This document shows, piece after piece, positions 9,285 through 18,324 of a stretch of 64,000 nucleotides of DNA. Location of the stretch: NCBI GenBank assembly GCA_963696645.1, contig CAVOKY010000007.1, positions 1,178,001-1,242,000 on the forward strand, read 5' to 3'. Positions within the stretch are counted from its first letter, which is position 1, and each line of letters begins with the position of its first letter. The notes beneath the pieces are model-generated. The model saw only the letters and a list, made by a program, of their open reading frames with translations. It was not told the DNA's origin and did not search any database. The translations under genes and the position numbers were made by a program. This DNA is from JAMXLO01 sp963696645. Its GTDB lineage: Bacteria > Pseudomonadota > Alphaproteobacteria > Acetobacterales > Acetobacteraceae.

Positions 9285-9980
9285 TCAGTGGATCTCGCCC
9301 GAACGCTTCAGCGCATCGCGCAACTTCGCCGGCGTGAACCCGGGCGCGCGGCAAACGTCCAGAATGACCTTCTCGCGCCGCGAAATCAGGTCGATCGCCG
9401 CCGGCAGCTTCTTCACCGCATCGGCGGGGATCACCACCGCGCCGTGGAAATCCGCATGGATCACGTCGTCATGCCCCACCTGCATGCCGAAGATGTTCAC
9501 CGGCTGGCCGAACGTGACCATGTGGACGTGCGCATGACTCGGCCCAATGCGGCCGCCGATCATCTGGTAGCCGGGTGCCCACATATCCAGATCACGAAAC
9601 GATCCGTTGGTGACACAGCCGATCGAACCAAGCGCCTTGTGAACGGTGGACTGCACCTCTCCCCAATAGGCGCCGTAGCCGGGCCGGTCATCGATGTCCT
9701 GGATCACCGCGATGGTCGGGAAATCCGTGGCGTGGACATAGTCATACCAGTCCGCCCGGTCGGTCACCTTGCCGCGCGGCGGTTCGGTGGAACGGATCAT
9801 GCCCACCCGTGCGAGTCCGACAATCGGCTTGGCCTTCGCGTCGATGCACACCATGGGCTCGACGGTGTAGCCGAACCGGCGACGCTCCGGGTTGGTGATC
9901 TCCAGGCCATTGCAGATCGTCGGCGTGTCCCACTCCGCCAGTACATTCAGGTCAGCCTGCGTGAATGGCCGCTCGGGCAT
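9285..9980 (-). CDS. RraA-like / 4-hydroxy-4-methyl-2-oxoglutarate aldolase family protein
   Basis: A 231-residue member of the RraA/HMG-aldolase fold. The active-site loop GYGAYWGEVQS, then ALGSIGCVTNGSFRDLD with the conserved Arg-Asp pair, matches the metal-dependent aldolase/decarboxylase branch rather than the RNase E inhibitor branch. Characterised relatives release pyruvate from 2-oxo-4-hydroxy acids. The ATG at 9980 is preceded by CAGGAG. It is the first gene of the minus-strand catabolic run and is divergent from the racemase-like gene, with 38 bases between the starts, so both promoters must lie close together or overlap coding sequence. Confidence 0.88.
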   Translation of the reverse strand: MPERPFTQADLNVLAEWDTPTICNGLEITNPERRRFGYTVEPMVCIDAKAKPIVGLARVGMIRSTEPPRGKVTDRADWYDYVHATDFPTIAVIQDIDDRPGYGAYWGEVQSTVHKALGSIGCVTNGSFRDLDMWAPGYQMIGGRIGPSHAHVHMVTFGQPVNIFGMQVGHDDVIHADFHGAVVIPADAVKKLPAAIDLISRREKVILDVCRAPGFTPAKLRDALKRSGEIH

Positions 9981-10018
9981 TGCTTTCTCCTGTCGATCGA
10001 ATGGTGCATGCTGTCACC

Positions 10019-10781
10019 ATGCAGGTCATAGCGAAAGGCGGCAAGGCGATCTACGGCGCCCCGCTCGGAATCCTGATGCTGGAGGCACGCTTCCCCCGCA
10101 TCCCCGGCGACATGGGCAACGCCAGCACCTGGCCGTTCCCGGTGCTGTACCGCGTGGTGCGCGGCGCCACGCCGGAACGCGTGGTGCTGAACGCCGCCAC
10201 CGGGTTGCTGGACGACTTCCTGGCCGCGGCCGCGGAACTGGTGCACGACGGCGCAGAGGCAATCACCACCAACTGCGGATTCCTGTCGCTGTTCCAGGCG
10301 GAACTGGCGGCGCGCGTGCGCGTGCCGGTCGCTACCAGTGCGCTGATCCAGGTGCCCTGGGTGCAGGCCATGCTGCCACCCGGCAAGCGCGTCGGGATCA
10401 TTACGGTATCCGCCGGCTCATTGACGCCGTCGACACCTGGCGGCTGCCGGCGTTCCGTTAGACACGCCATTCGTCGGCACCGAGGACGGCCGCGAATTCT
10501 TCCGCGTGCTGATCCGCGGCGAGAAGCACGACATGGACATCGCGCTGGCCGCCGCAGACATTCTGGACGCCGGTCGCACGCTGGTTGCGCGGCACCCCGA
10601 CATCGGCGCCATCGTGCTGGAATGCACCAACATGCCGCCCTACGCGTTCGCGCTGCGTGAGGCGCTGGGCCTGCCGATCTACGATATCTATTCGCTGATC
10701 ACCTGGCTGCATGCCGGGCTGCGTCCGCGCGAGTTCGGTCCACCCGCCGATTGGGCGACCTGTCTGGGAGATGCACGCTGA
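10019..10781 (+). pseudogene. aspartate/glutamate racemase-family protein with a one-base frameshift
   Basis: The first frame from ATG 10019 reads GGKAIYGAPLGILMLEARFP and continues to VGIITVSAGSLTP. The family-like sequence then resumes one frame over with RHLAAAGVPLDTPFVGTEDG and runs to the stop at 10781, including LECTNMPPYAF. Reading the T near 10430 as an extra base restores a continuous protein of about 253 residues. Both Cys regions expected of the racemase fold are present (ITTNCGF and VLECTNM). It may be a true frameshift or a sequence error. The stop overlaps the start of the next gene (TGATG), which suggests the intact form was coupled to it. Confidence 0.75.
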
Positions 10782-11758
10782 TGGCCCTGACCCGCAAGCG
10801 CGTGCTGGTGACCGGCGGCGCCGGTTTCCTCGGCTCGCATCTCTGCGAACGCCTGATGCGTGATGGCGACGATGTCCTGTGCGTAGACAACTACTTCACC
10901 GGTCGCAAGGACAACATCGCGCACCTGATGGGCGATCCGCATTTCGAGGCGATGCGTCACGACATCACCTTCCCGCTGTATGTCGAGGTCGACGAAATCT
11001 ATAACCTGGCCTGCCCGGCGTCGCCGGTGCACTACCAATACGATCCGGTGCAGACCACCAAGACCAGCGTGATCGGTGCGATCAACATGCTGGGTCTGGC
11101 CAAGCGGGTCGGCGCCAAGATCCTGCAGGCCTCCACCAGCGAGGTTTACGGCGATCCGACCGTGCATCCGCAGACCGAGGACTACCGCGGCAACGTCAAT
11201 CCGCTGGGCCCCCGCGCCTGCTACGATGAAGGCAAGCGCTGCGCCGAGACGCTGTTCTTCGATTATTTCCGCCAGCACAAGACGCGCATCAAGGTGGCGC
11301 GCATCTTCAACACCTATGGCCCGCGCATGCATCCGAACGACGGCCGCGTGGTTTCGAACTTCATCGTCCAGGCGCTGCGCGGCGAGGAGATCACGCTGTA
11401 CGGCAATGGCAGCCAGACGCGGGCATTCTGCTATGTTGATGACCTGGTCGACGGTTTTGTGCGCCTGATGGCGACGACCGACGCGACGACAGGGCCGATC
11501 AATCTCGGCAATCCGCAGGAGATTCCGGTGAGCGAACTGGCCGATCGCGTGATCCGGCTGACCAACTCGCGGTCCCGCATCGTCTATCGTGAGTTGCCGC
11601 AGGACGATCCGCTGCAGCGCTGCCCGGACATCACGCTCGCTCGCCGCGAACTGGGATGGGAGCCGCGCGTCGCGCTGGATGATGGCCTGGCGCGCACCAT
11701 CGCTTATTTCGACCGCATGCTGTCGGAGCGCGGCGAGAGACACATGGCGGCGGTCTGA
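10781..11758 (+). CDS. UDP-glucuronate decarboxylase / NAD-dependent sugar epimerase-dehydratase
   Basis: A 325-residue extended short-chain dehydrogenase. The Rossmann motif is TGGAGFLGSHL (residues 11-21) and the catalytic set is STSE (119-122) and YDEGK (Tyr148, Lys152). The RACYDEGKR context and the DPLQRCPDI segment match UDP-xylose synthases, which convert UDP-glucuronate to UDP-xylose in the cytoplasm. The ATG at 10781 overlaps the stop of the preceding frame and is preferred over an upstream in-frame ATG at 10751. It converges on the deacetylase gene. With the following glycan genes it probably supplies a nucleotide sugar for surface polysaccharide. Confidence 0.9.
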   Translation: MALTRKRVLVTGGAGFLGSHLCERLMRDGDDVLCVDNYFTGRKDNIAHLMGDPHFEAMRHDITFPLYVEVDEIYNLACPASPVHYQYDPVQTTKTSVIGAINMLGLAKRVGAKILQASTSEVYGDPTVHPQTEDYRGNVNPLGPRACYDEGKRCAETLFFDYFRQHKTRIKVARIFNTYGPRMHPNDGRVVSNFIVQALRGEEITLYGNGSQTRAFCYVDDLVDGFVRLMATTDATTGPINLGNPQEIPVSELADRVIRLTNSRSRIVYRELPQDDPLQRCPDITLARRELGWEPRVALDDGLARTIAYFDRMLSERGERHMAAV

Positions 11759-11762
11759 GCGT

Positions 11763-12722
11763 TTATCGGCAGTCGCGCGCCCAAAGCCAGCGCGCGGCGG
11801 CGGCTGGATCGAGACGGTAGAAATCATCCGAGATGCGACGCGCCTCAACATTGATGCGGCCAAGCGGACGCGGCGGACGCAACGCGCCGTCGATCGTGCG
11901 ATTGATAATTGCATCGCTGGTGAACACCAGCTTCATGCCGGCCGCCTGCGTCCCGGCGATGACCCTGTCATCGTAGCGTCCATGCGGGCAGCCAAGCGCA
12001 GTGGTGATCGCGGTGCCGCCCGAGAACGTTGCAATCGCCTGCTTAGCGCGTGTCAGTTCCGCCTCGACATTGGCGACCATCGTTAGTGGCGCGTGGGAGT
12101 AGCCATGCAGACCGACGTCGATGCCGAAAGCCGCAAGCTGCGGCACCTCATCGGGAGTCAGCATCATGCGCGCATGGCATGGGCTTACGGGGATCATAGC
12201 AAGAATACGCGCCCGATCATCGGGTTCCATTGGGACTAGGCGCGCGACCAGATCGAGCGGCGATTCCGCTTCGGGAAGGTCACCGGTACGGCCGGCGGCA
12301 AACACCTGCTCCTGCCACCATCGGTCGGCAGGAGACAGGATCGCATCGGGCACCGCGAATACCACGGCAGGCAGTCCGCGTGCCTTCAATAGCGGTGCGG
12401 CATAGCGAAGATTGTCCGCCCAGCCATCGTCGAACGTGATCAGCAATGCATGCTTCGGCAGGGTACACGCACCGTCGCTGGCGTTCATCACGTCGCGCAG
12501 GTTGACCACCGCATAGTGATCGCGCAGGAATTCCAGCAATTGCTCGAACAGCGGCGCGGACAGCGTGTAAGTCGGGTCGGAGCGGGCGAAATCCGGATCG
12601 GCCGGATCGATCACACGATGCAGCATGAGCACGGTCAGTGCATGACGCAGCTTGCTTCGCGCCAGTGACAGCGCGCCCGATCGGTAGGCGACATCGCGCA
12701 GGAATGGGCGCAGCGCAGTCAT
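11763..12722 (-). CDS. polysaccharide deacetylase (NodB/CE4 fold)
   Basis: A 319-residue deacetylase-family protein. The CE4 motif 1 is LLITFDDGWADN (about residues 93-104) and motif 2 is GLHGYSHAPL with His206 and His210, the zinc ligands. The family removes N- or O-acetyl groups from glycans. No signal peptide is obvious, so it may act on lipid-linked precursors or use another export route. Its ATG at 12722 overlaps the stop of the larger deacetylase-glycosyltransferase gene in ATGA, so the two are probably co-translated. The stop lies 4 bases from that of the UDP-glucuronate decarboxylase gene. Confidence 0.88.
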   Translation of the reverse strand: MTALRPFLRDVAYRSGALSLARSKLRHALTVLMLHRVIDPADPDFARSDPTYTLSAPLFEQLLEFLRDHYAVVNLRDVMNASDGACTLPKHALLITFDDGWADNLRYAAPLLKARGLPAVVFAVPDAILSPADRWWQEQVFAAGRTGDLPEAESPLDLVARLVPMEPDDRARILAMIPVSPCHARMMLTPDEVPQLAAFGIDVGLHGYSHAPLTMVANVEAELTRAKQAIATFSGGTAITTALGCPHGRYDDRVIAGTQAAGMKLVFTSDAIINRTIDGALRPPRPLGRINVEARRISDDFYRLDPAAAARWLWARDCR

Positions 12723-14758
12723 TGTACCAACGACCCTACACCACCATGCGCAGGCTCGGCAGAGCGCGGTTTCGAAACCAGCGACGCGCGGAACTGCGTT
12801 GGTGTCATCGTGATGCCGCCGACTTCCCCGATGAAGTAGTGCAGGTACTCGTCGATTGTGCCGATCATCCTGTCGAGGTCGTCGCGCGTCCGAACGTATG
12901 GCGTATATCCCGGCAGCAATGATGAGCTGTGATAGTTGAAGGTGAACACCCGCCGGCCCCTATGCAGCAGAATCCGTGTCAGCCGTTTCAGTTCCTGGAT
13001 CGACATGCCTTCCGGAGTCAGCGTAATCCGCTCCAGCAGACCCAGGCGCGCGAAAATACCTGGCAGATGCCACCTGGTCGCTTCGGGATGCGAGATCGCG
13101 GTGTAGACCGATGCATCGAACACCTGCGGATCGGTACCCCAGGCAAGCATGCCGGAAAATCCTGTGGTCAATGGAATTTCCAGCAGCTTGCGATCAGGCC
13201 CGAACCAATAGGGCTGGCTGAATGCGCGCCGGAAATCCGGGCCATGGCGATGGCGGAGGTCATGACCAGGAAGCACGCTGACATCGATCAGATAACCGAG
13301 CGAATCGAGGATCCAAGCAATTTCGTCACCGACCCCATAGCGTCCCGCCCGGTACGCGGTCGGCCGGAGGCCAAAATTGCTGATGATGGCACCCGTGAGC
13401 CGTTCCAACTTCTCCTTCTGCAGCCAGGCCGGAAGATTGTGGTTGAACGAAGTTCGGACGCTAGGATCCTCGGCAAACGGCGGATTTTCCCATGGCTGTA
13501 GATGTGCACCGATCTCACAGCGATCGGATTGCAGCAGTTCACGGATCGGCTCGTACCCCTCCGGTTGCGTCGCCACGGCATAGTCGACGAGGTAGGTCGG
13601 GCGAACATTGAGCCGATCGAATACGTCGTGCGCGATAACCTGCTGGCTGAGATTGCGGACATTGACCAAGGTACGCAGGAACGGTCCGTTCCAATCGAAT
13701 TCCGCCTCCGCATCCACCATGACGATCAGAATTGGCGGCCCCGGTGGCAGTGCGACCAGGTCCTGCTTGTCCGGATGCAGCAGCCCGGCAACGGACGGCG
13801 CCGGCAGGGCGTTATCCTCCCGCGGAGGAGCGCCATTGCGACGGATCATTTTCTTTACCGCCCTGGCCGGCGGCGAGGCGGCCGCGAGATACCAGAGATT
13901 CTCGCCCACATGGTGGCCGAGCGCCATACCGCGCAGCATAAGTGCCGCGCCGCGAACCAGCGATCCGGTCATGTAGAGGTTGCGACCCACCGAGGTATAG
14001 CGCGCGCCAAGGATGGCCTTCACCTGTTCGTCCGAAAGCCGGTCGTCCTGTTGACTGATATGGCGCCGGATCATTGGCAGCACATACTTGTCGACCTTGT
14101 CGGCGTAGACCTTGGTTAGACTGCGCGGCTCATCGTGCACCAGGGTGAGGTATTCAGGCACGAACTCGACCTCGCCCGTCATAGACAGCCGGATCCACAT
14201 GTTCTGGTCTTCGGCGACCGGCAGGTCGATATCGAAGGGGCCGACGGCACGCAACGCAGCGACGCGTGCGACGACGCAAGGCTTGGCGATGAATGTCGCC
14301 GAGAGCAGCGACCGCCACACCTCCGCCTTGTCGATCCCAGGCGGCGGCATGCCAAATTCGCGGAAAACATTGCCCTCGCCATCGACGAAGCGGCACCCAC
14401 AGGTCGCCATGACTGCTTTCGGATTACGCTGCAGCACCTCGATCTGCTTGGCGAGTTTGGTCGGCAGCCATTCGTCATCGGCATCAAGAAAGGCGATGAA
14501 TTCGCCCTTTGCGGCCGCGACGCCTTCGTTGACGGCACCACTGGCGCCCTGGTTGCTGGGAAGGCGGATCAGCCTGACGTCGTTACGAGCGTAAGAGGCA
14601 ACTATCTCCGATGTCGTATCGCGGCTGCCGTCGTCGACCACCACGACTTCCAGGTTTTGATAGGTCTGCGCCAGCGCGGAATCGATCGCGCGCCGGATCG
14701 TCGCGGCGGCGTTGAATGCCGGGATCAGGACGGTCACAAAAGGAGGCGTTACTGGCAT
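12719..14758 (-). CDS. bifunctional GT2 glycosyltransferase fused to a WalW-like deacetylase domain
   Basis: A 679-residue two-domain protein. Residues 1 to about 250 are a family 2 glycosyltransferase: VTVLIPAFNAA, VVVDDGSRD, then the metal-binding LDADDEW (91-97). Residues about 343-650 resemble WalW-type polysaccharide deacetylases: ILIVMVDAEAEFDW supplies the acidic pair and CEIGAHLQPWENPP (His419) the motif-2 position. A low-complexity linker (about 300-340) joins them. It probably adds and trims a sugar on the same surface glycan, which is inference. It overlaps the downstream deacetylase by 4 bases and lies 6 bases behind the acetyltransferase gene, so the three form one operon. Confidence 0.87.
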   Translation of the reverse strand: MPVTPPFVTVLIPAFNAAATIRRAIDSALAQTYQNLEVVVVDDGSRDTTSEIVASYARNDVRLIRLPSNQGASGAVNEGVAAAKGEFIAFLDADDEWLPTKLAKQIEVLQRNPKAVMATCGCRFVDGEGNVFREFGMPPPGIDKAEVWRSLLSATFIAKPCVVARVAALRAVGPFDIDLPVAEDQNMWIRLSMTGEVEFVPEYLTLVHDEPRSLTKVYADKVDKYVLPMIRRHISQQDDRLSDEQVKAILGARYTSVGRNLYMTGSLVRGAALMLRGMALGHHVGENLWYLAAASPPARAVKKMIRRNGAPPREDNALPAPSVAGLLHPDKQDLVALPPGPPILIVMVDAEAEFDWNGPFLRTLVNVRNLSQQVIAHDVFDRLNVRPTYLVDYAVATQPEGYEPIRELLQSDRCEIGAHLQPWENPPFAEDPSVRTSFNHNLPAWLQKEKLERLTGAIISNFGLRPTAYRAGRYGVGDEIAWILDSLGYLIDVSVLPGHDLRHRHGPDFRRAFSQPYWFGPDRKLLEIPLTTGFSGMLAWGTDPQVFDASVYTAISHPEATRWHLPGIFARLGLLERITLTPEGMSIQELKRLTRILLHRGRRVFTFNYHSSSLLPGYTPYVRTRDDLDRMIGTIDEYLHYFIGEVGGITMTPTQFRASLVSKPRSAEPAHGGVGSLVQ

Positions 14759-14764
14759 TGTGCA

Positions 14765-15811
14765 TCATACATCATTTGTTGCCACTAGCTTGCGCATCCT
14801 CAGAGATCGTTCGCGGAGTCGCCACTCGGCGGACTGGTAAGCACGGGCAATCAACGACCGGACATTTCCGGCGGACCACATAGCGCGGCCCAATTTCATC
14901 GTTCCTGTGCTGAACTGTCGCTTATATTGTGCCTCGCCCTCCCCAAAGTCGATCAACCGAATGCCGTCGTCCGCCGCCTGGCGGATGATGAACCAGAGGA
15001 GCAACCGCCCAGGCGACACAGCCTGAACGTCCGGGTCATATACCGGAAACCACCAACTCAGGACACCGTTGTGCTGAAGTCCGAGGTGCTGAGCCAATGG
15101 ACGGCCGCCAGCCTCCAGCCTTGCGAGCACGAGTCTGCACTCAGGCGTGGGAGTGTCATTGATGGCCTCAATGAGACGCAGAGGCAAGGGCGAATCAAAT
15201 GGGTCGCCAACCTGTGTCCGGCGATATTGCAGGCGTTTCGCACTGATTGTGGCAGCAAGCGCTGTATCGGGAATCCGATCCCCGCTGTACAGTACCAGGG
15301 GACCATAGTCCTTGGTAACCTTGCGCACGCGTCGCTCCGTATCGCGAACCAAATCACGGTTGCCCGCCGCCAGATCAGCGAAATAGGCTTCGGGCCCAGT
15401 GCCTAGATCGCTAAGGTAGCTGATCTGCGACCAGTTGATGGTCAGACCCAACATATCCTGCCCCTCCATCAGATGGCTCAGGTGCAGCGAAGCCAGTCCA
15501 CTGAGGCGAAGCAGCGACGAACTGTCTATCCTGAAGTCCGGCCATGCAATCAGGCCGGCGTTGTCTGACATGTTCCCGCCGATACGTTCGGCCAGCCCAA
15601 TTCGCTGATGCCAGGTGCTTTTGAACTGAAACGGTAAAAAACCACGCACCGTGGCTCCAGAATGCAGCACCGCGACCAAGGCGCGACCCGTCGCCCGTTC
15701 GCAGGCGAGTGCGAAAGCCGGCGTGAGAAAAGCCCGTTGCAGTGAAGGCGATGCCCTTAGCATCCGGTGCCAGGCCTCAATCTCACTCGCGCCCAGCGCG
15801 GATGGCCGCAT
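14765..15811 (-). CDS. FemAB/CelD-BcsL-like acyltransferase (GNAT fold)
   Basis: A 348-residue protein with the architecture of CelD/BcsL- and FemAB-like acyltransferases, which attach acyl or aminoacyl groups during envelope polysaccharide assembly. Supporting segments are ERIGGNMSDNAGLIA, then the second GNAT half with PLAQHLGLQHNGVLSWWF, PGRLLLWFIIRQAADDGIRL and DFGEGEAQYKRQF. The ATG at 15811 has GGGGGGAAG upstream; a GTG at 15841 is the alternative. It heads the three-gene glycan operon and is divergent from the sulfotransferase gene. Confidence 0.82.
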   Translation of the reverse strand: MRPSALGASEIEAWHRMLRASPSLQRAFLTPAFALACERATGRALVAVLHSGATVRGFLPFQFKSTWHQRIGLAERIGGNMSDNAGLIAWPDFRIDSSSLLRLSGLASLHLSHLMEGQDMLGLTINWSQISYLSDLGTGPEAYFADLAAGNRDLVRDTERRVRKVTKDYGPLVLYSGDRIPDTALAATISAKRLQYRRTQVGDPFDSPLPLRLIEAINDTPTPECRLVLARLEAGGRPLAQHLGLQHNGVLSWWFPVYDPDVQAVSPGRLLLWFIIRQAADDGIRLIDFGEGEAQYKRQFSTGTMKLGRAMWSAGNVRSLIARAYQSAEWRLRERSLRMRKLVATNDV

Positions 15812-15895
15812 CACTTCCCCCCGTAATCCAGGTTCGATCACGGCGGGGTGTCCATCAGAAGCATTGTCAGGTCTGGCGCCAAAGAGTATCGTTTC

Positions 15896-16900
15896 ATGGA
15901 AGGCTCATTGCGCGGTTCCTTATCACGAAATTGCAGACTTATGGTTGAAAATTCGCCTTTTTTTATCATCGGCGCCGGGCGGTCGGGGACCACATTGCTG
16001 CGGTTGATCCTGGCCGGCCATTCGCGAATCCACATTCCGCCCGAGACCTGGTTCGTTCGCCCCCTCGTCCAGACGCTCCCATTGACCGACCCTCTGAGCC
16101 CCGCCCAGGTCGAGTGGGCGGTCGACACCATGACGAGCGACTATCGCTGGCCCGACATGGGGATTGCGGCGGATGACCTGCGGCGATGGACGATGGCACT
16201 GGAACACCCCAGACTGGTCGATGTCATCAACCTGGTCTACCGGCGACATCTTGCAGACAGTGGCAAGCAACGCTTCGGCGATAAGACACCGGTCTATTTC
16301 GAGATCGTACCACAATTGCTCGCCCTCTACCCCGGCGCCAAGTTCATCCACCTCATTCGGGACGGCCGTGACGTCGCTATCTCATGGATCGATGTCGGTT
16401 GGGAACGTTATTATCAGCGCGACAAATTTGAATGGGTCCATGCAATGCAGCGCCGGCAAATACATCTCAAATCGGCTTACGCAGAGCGAATTCTCGACGT
16501 TAAATACGAAGATCTGATCAGGGATCTGGAAGTCACCGTACGGCACATCTGTAGCTTTCTCGGTGAGGAATTCGAACCTGGGATGCTCAATTGGCAGCGC
16601 TTGACGGAACTTGTGCCCGCCCGCGAGCGACACATCCATGGCAAACTCACCCAACCCGTGTCCGATGATGCCATCGCTGTTTGGCGGAAAAAGCTGACCG
16701 CCGGCGAGTGCTTCGCCATGGAAGCCTGTATGCATAGGGATCTTCGACGGCTTGGCTATGAATTGAAGTTCTCTGCAACGGCATGGCGCCCTCTGCTGGA
16801 TGCCACCGGCTGGCTGCTCTCCGCGACCGCGCCACTGCTGAGGCGAGGCATACCTTTTCTGCAGCGGCGCAGTTTGTTCCCGAAGAAGTTCTACATCTGA
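15896..16900 (+). CDS. sulfotransferase family protein
   Basis: A PAPS-dependent sulfotransferase of about 334 residues. The 5'-phosphosulfate loop is IIGAGRSGTTLLRL and the 3'-phosphate-binding region is IHLIRDGRDVAISW, both well preserved. A later KYEDLIRDLE segment matches the family helix. It transfers sulfate to a hydroxyl, here plausibly on the glycan made by neighbouring genes. The start is uncertain: GTG 15848, ATG 15896 and ATG 15941 (nearest the conserved fold) are all in frame, and none has a strong ribosome-binding site. ATG 15896 leaves room for the divergent promoter. Confidence 0.85.
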   Translation: MEGSLRGSLSRNCRLMVENSPFFIIGAGRSGTTLLRLILAGHSRIHIPPETWFVRPLVQTLPLTDPLSPAQVEWAVDTMTSDYRWPDMGIAADDLRRWTMALEHPRLVDVINLVYRRHLADSGKQRFGDKTPVYFEIVPQLLALYPGAKFIHLIRDGRDVAISWIDVGWERYYQRDKFEWVHAMQRRQIHLKSAYAERILDVKYEDLIRDLEVTVRHICSFLGEEFEPGMLNWQRLTELVPARERHIHGKLTQPVSDDAIAVWRKKLTAGECFAMEACMHRDLRRLGYELKFSATAWRPLLDATGWLLSATAPLLRRGIPFLQRRSLFPKKFYI

Positions 16901-16924
16901 GCGGGCGTTGGCCGATCATCTGAT

Positions 16925-18028
16925 CTAAGCGCGAGCTCCCCTTGTCTCATTCGCGCCGAGCAATCGAAACAGCCATCGGAACAAAGCGCGCCACTCCTTC
17001 TTGCGATGTTCAGAAATCAATCCAAACAAGAAGAGACTGACCGATACAAGTGCCAACAGCGTGACGATGCTGCCAATCGAATGGGGATCGTGCCGGATGA
17101 CAAGCGACCAGAAATCCATGAGTGGGATATGGCCAAGATAGATTGCAAACGTGAACGACGCCGCATAAGCAATTGCATTCCTGACCGCTGGGACCGTGAG
17201 GACGGGCAAATCACAATAACGAATCGCGTAGAAGTTGATCGCCACTATGCATCCAACAAGGTAGTGTATCGGGAAGTGCATGGAATTATGCAAATGCGCG
17301 AAGGGCCAGCCTCCGAGTAACGCATTTACGCCTTCGTCCATCGTGTCGTCCATCCCGGTGACGCGCAGCATGAGAAAAGCCGCGATCGACAGCAGCGATA
17401 TGACACGCGCCCACGGCTTGGGCAGGCTTGTTCGGCGGTGAAGAAGGTAGACGGCGCCCCCCAGAAGCCAAACTGGAAAATACAGCAGTACAGGGATGCC
17501 AAGAACAACCACGCTCAAGGGCAGCAGGATGGCGCGTCGCCATCCCCCCAAATAAACCGCGGCCGCGAAAGTGATATAGTACCAAACTTCGTACGAAAGT
17601 GACCAGAACGGCCCATCGTTGAGCACTGCAACGTGAAGCGTCCCGATCTCGCTGCTGAACGTGAGAAATACAGGCAGATATTTCCACAGGGCTCGATATT
17701 CGTACATCGGTACAGAGCCGCCGCCTCCCGATGCAACCAGGATCATATCGATAGCGACGGTGAGGATGAGGGCGGGAATTGCCACAGAATAAATGCGGGC
17801 ACACCGGCTCAAAGCGAAATCGGTAAGGGTTGCTTCCTTCTCACACGATACAAACGCAATAACGTAGCCCGACAGCACGAAAAACACTGTAACCGCCGAA
17901 CTGGCGAGCGCGCCCTGGTAGGGGACGATCCCTCCGGTGAATTGTGGGAACGTAAAATGACATATTACAACCGTGACGGCTGCGAGGAACCTCACCGCAT
18001 CGAGATATGTTGAAAGTGCCTTTGTCAT
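16925..18028 (-). CDS. acyltransferase 3 family membrane protein (OafA/YrhL-like)
   Basis: A 367-residue integral membrane protein with about ten hydrophobic segments, starting with the typical YLDAVRFLAAVTVVICHF; the His of this helix is the conserved catalytic residue. FFVLSGYVIAF, RIYSVAIPAL and GPFWSLSYEVWYY are further acyltransferase-3 signatures. Such enzymes O-acetylate or otherwise acylate exported sugars at the inner membrane. It converges on the sulfotransferase gene (24 bases between stops), again pointing to decoration of a shared glycan. Base composition is lower in GC than that of the flanking metabolic genes. Confidence 0.9.
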   Translation of the reverse strand: MTKALSTYLDAVRFLAAVTVVICHFTFPQFTGGIVPYQGALASSAVTVFFVLSGYVIAFVSCEKEATLTDFALSRCARIYSVAIPALILTVAIDMILVASGGGGSVPMYEYRALWKYLPVFLTFSSEIGTLHVAVLNDGPFWSLSYEVWYYITFAAAVYLGGWRRAILLPLSVVVLGIPVLLYFPVWLLGGAVYLLHRRTSLPKPWARVISLLSIAAFLMLRVTGMDDTMDEGVNALLGGWPFAHLHNSMHFPIHYLVGCIVAINFYAIRYCDLPVLTVPAVRNAIAYAASFTFAIYLGHIPLMDFWSLVIRHDPHSIGSIVTLLALVSVSLFLFGLISEHRKKEWRALFRWLFRLLGANETRGARA

Positions 18029-18324
18029 TGCGTTGCAAGATTGGAGAGAAATCCGTTGTGAGTTCTAGCCTGCAGAAGATTGTCGAGGTATCTGTCACAA
18101 CTCAGCGGAGATGTCACACGAAACCACATGCCACAACGAAAGCCCAAAAATCAGTGTCATAAGGATTCTTTATGTATAAAATTTAGCACACGTCGTCAAC
18201 ATTTGCAAGCTGCGATCCGGCGTTCGGGCCTGCTGCAAGCTGCGCGTCGCAAGTATTCGAAGATAGGCTCTTTGCCCTATTCCGCCACGATGACCTATCA
18301 ACAGGACTACCTGTCTCGCGCCCG
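18029..18324. other. intergenic region, AT-richer, no gene recognised
   Basis: This 296-base gap separates the start of the acyltransferase gene from the end of the D-amino-acid dehydrogenase gene. It is clearly AT-richer than its surroundings, especially around 18160-18190, and must contain the acyltransferase promoter. I could not identify reliable -35/-10 elements, an RNA gene or a coding frame with family similarity. Confidence 0.5.
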
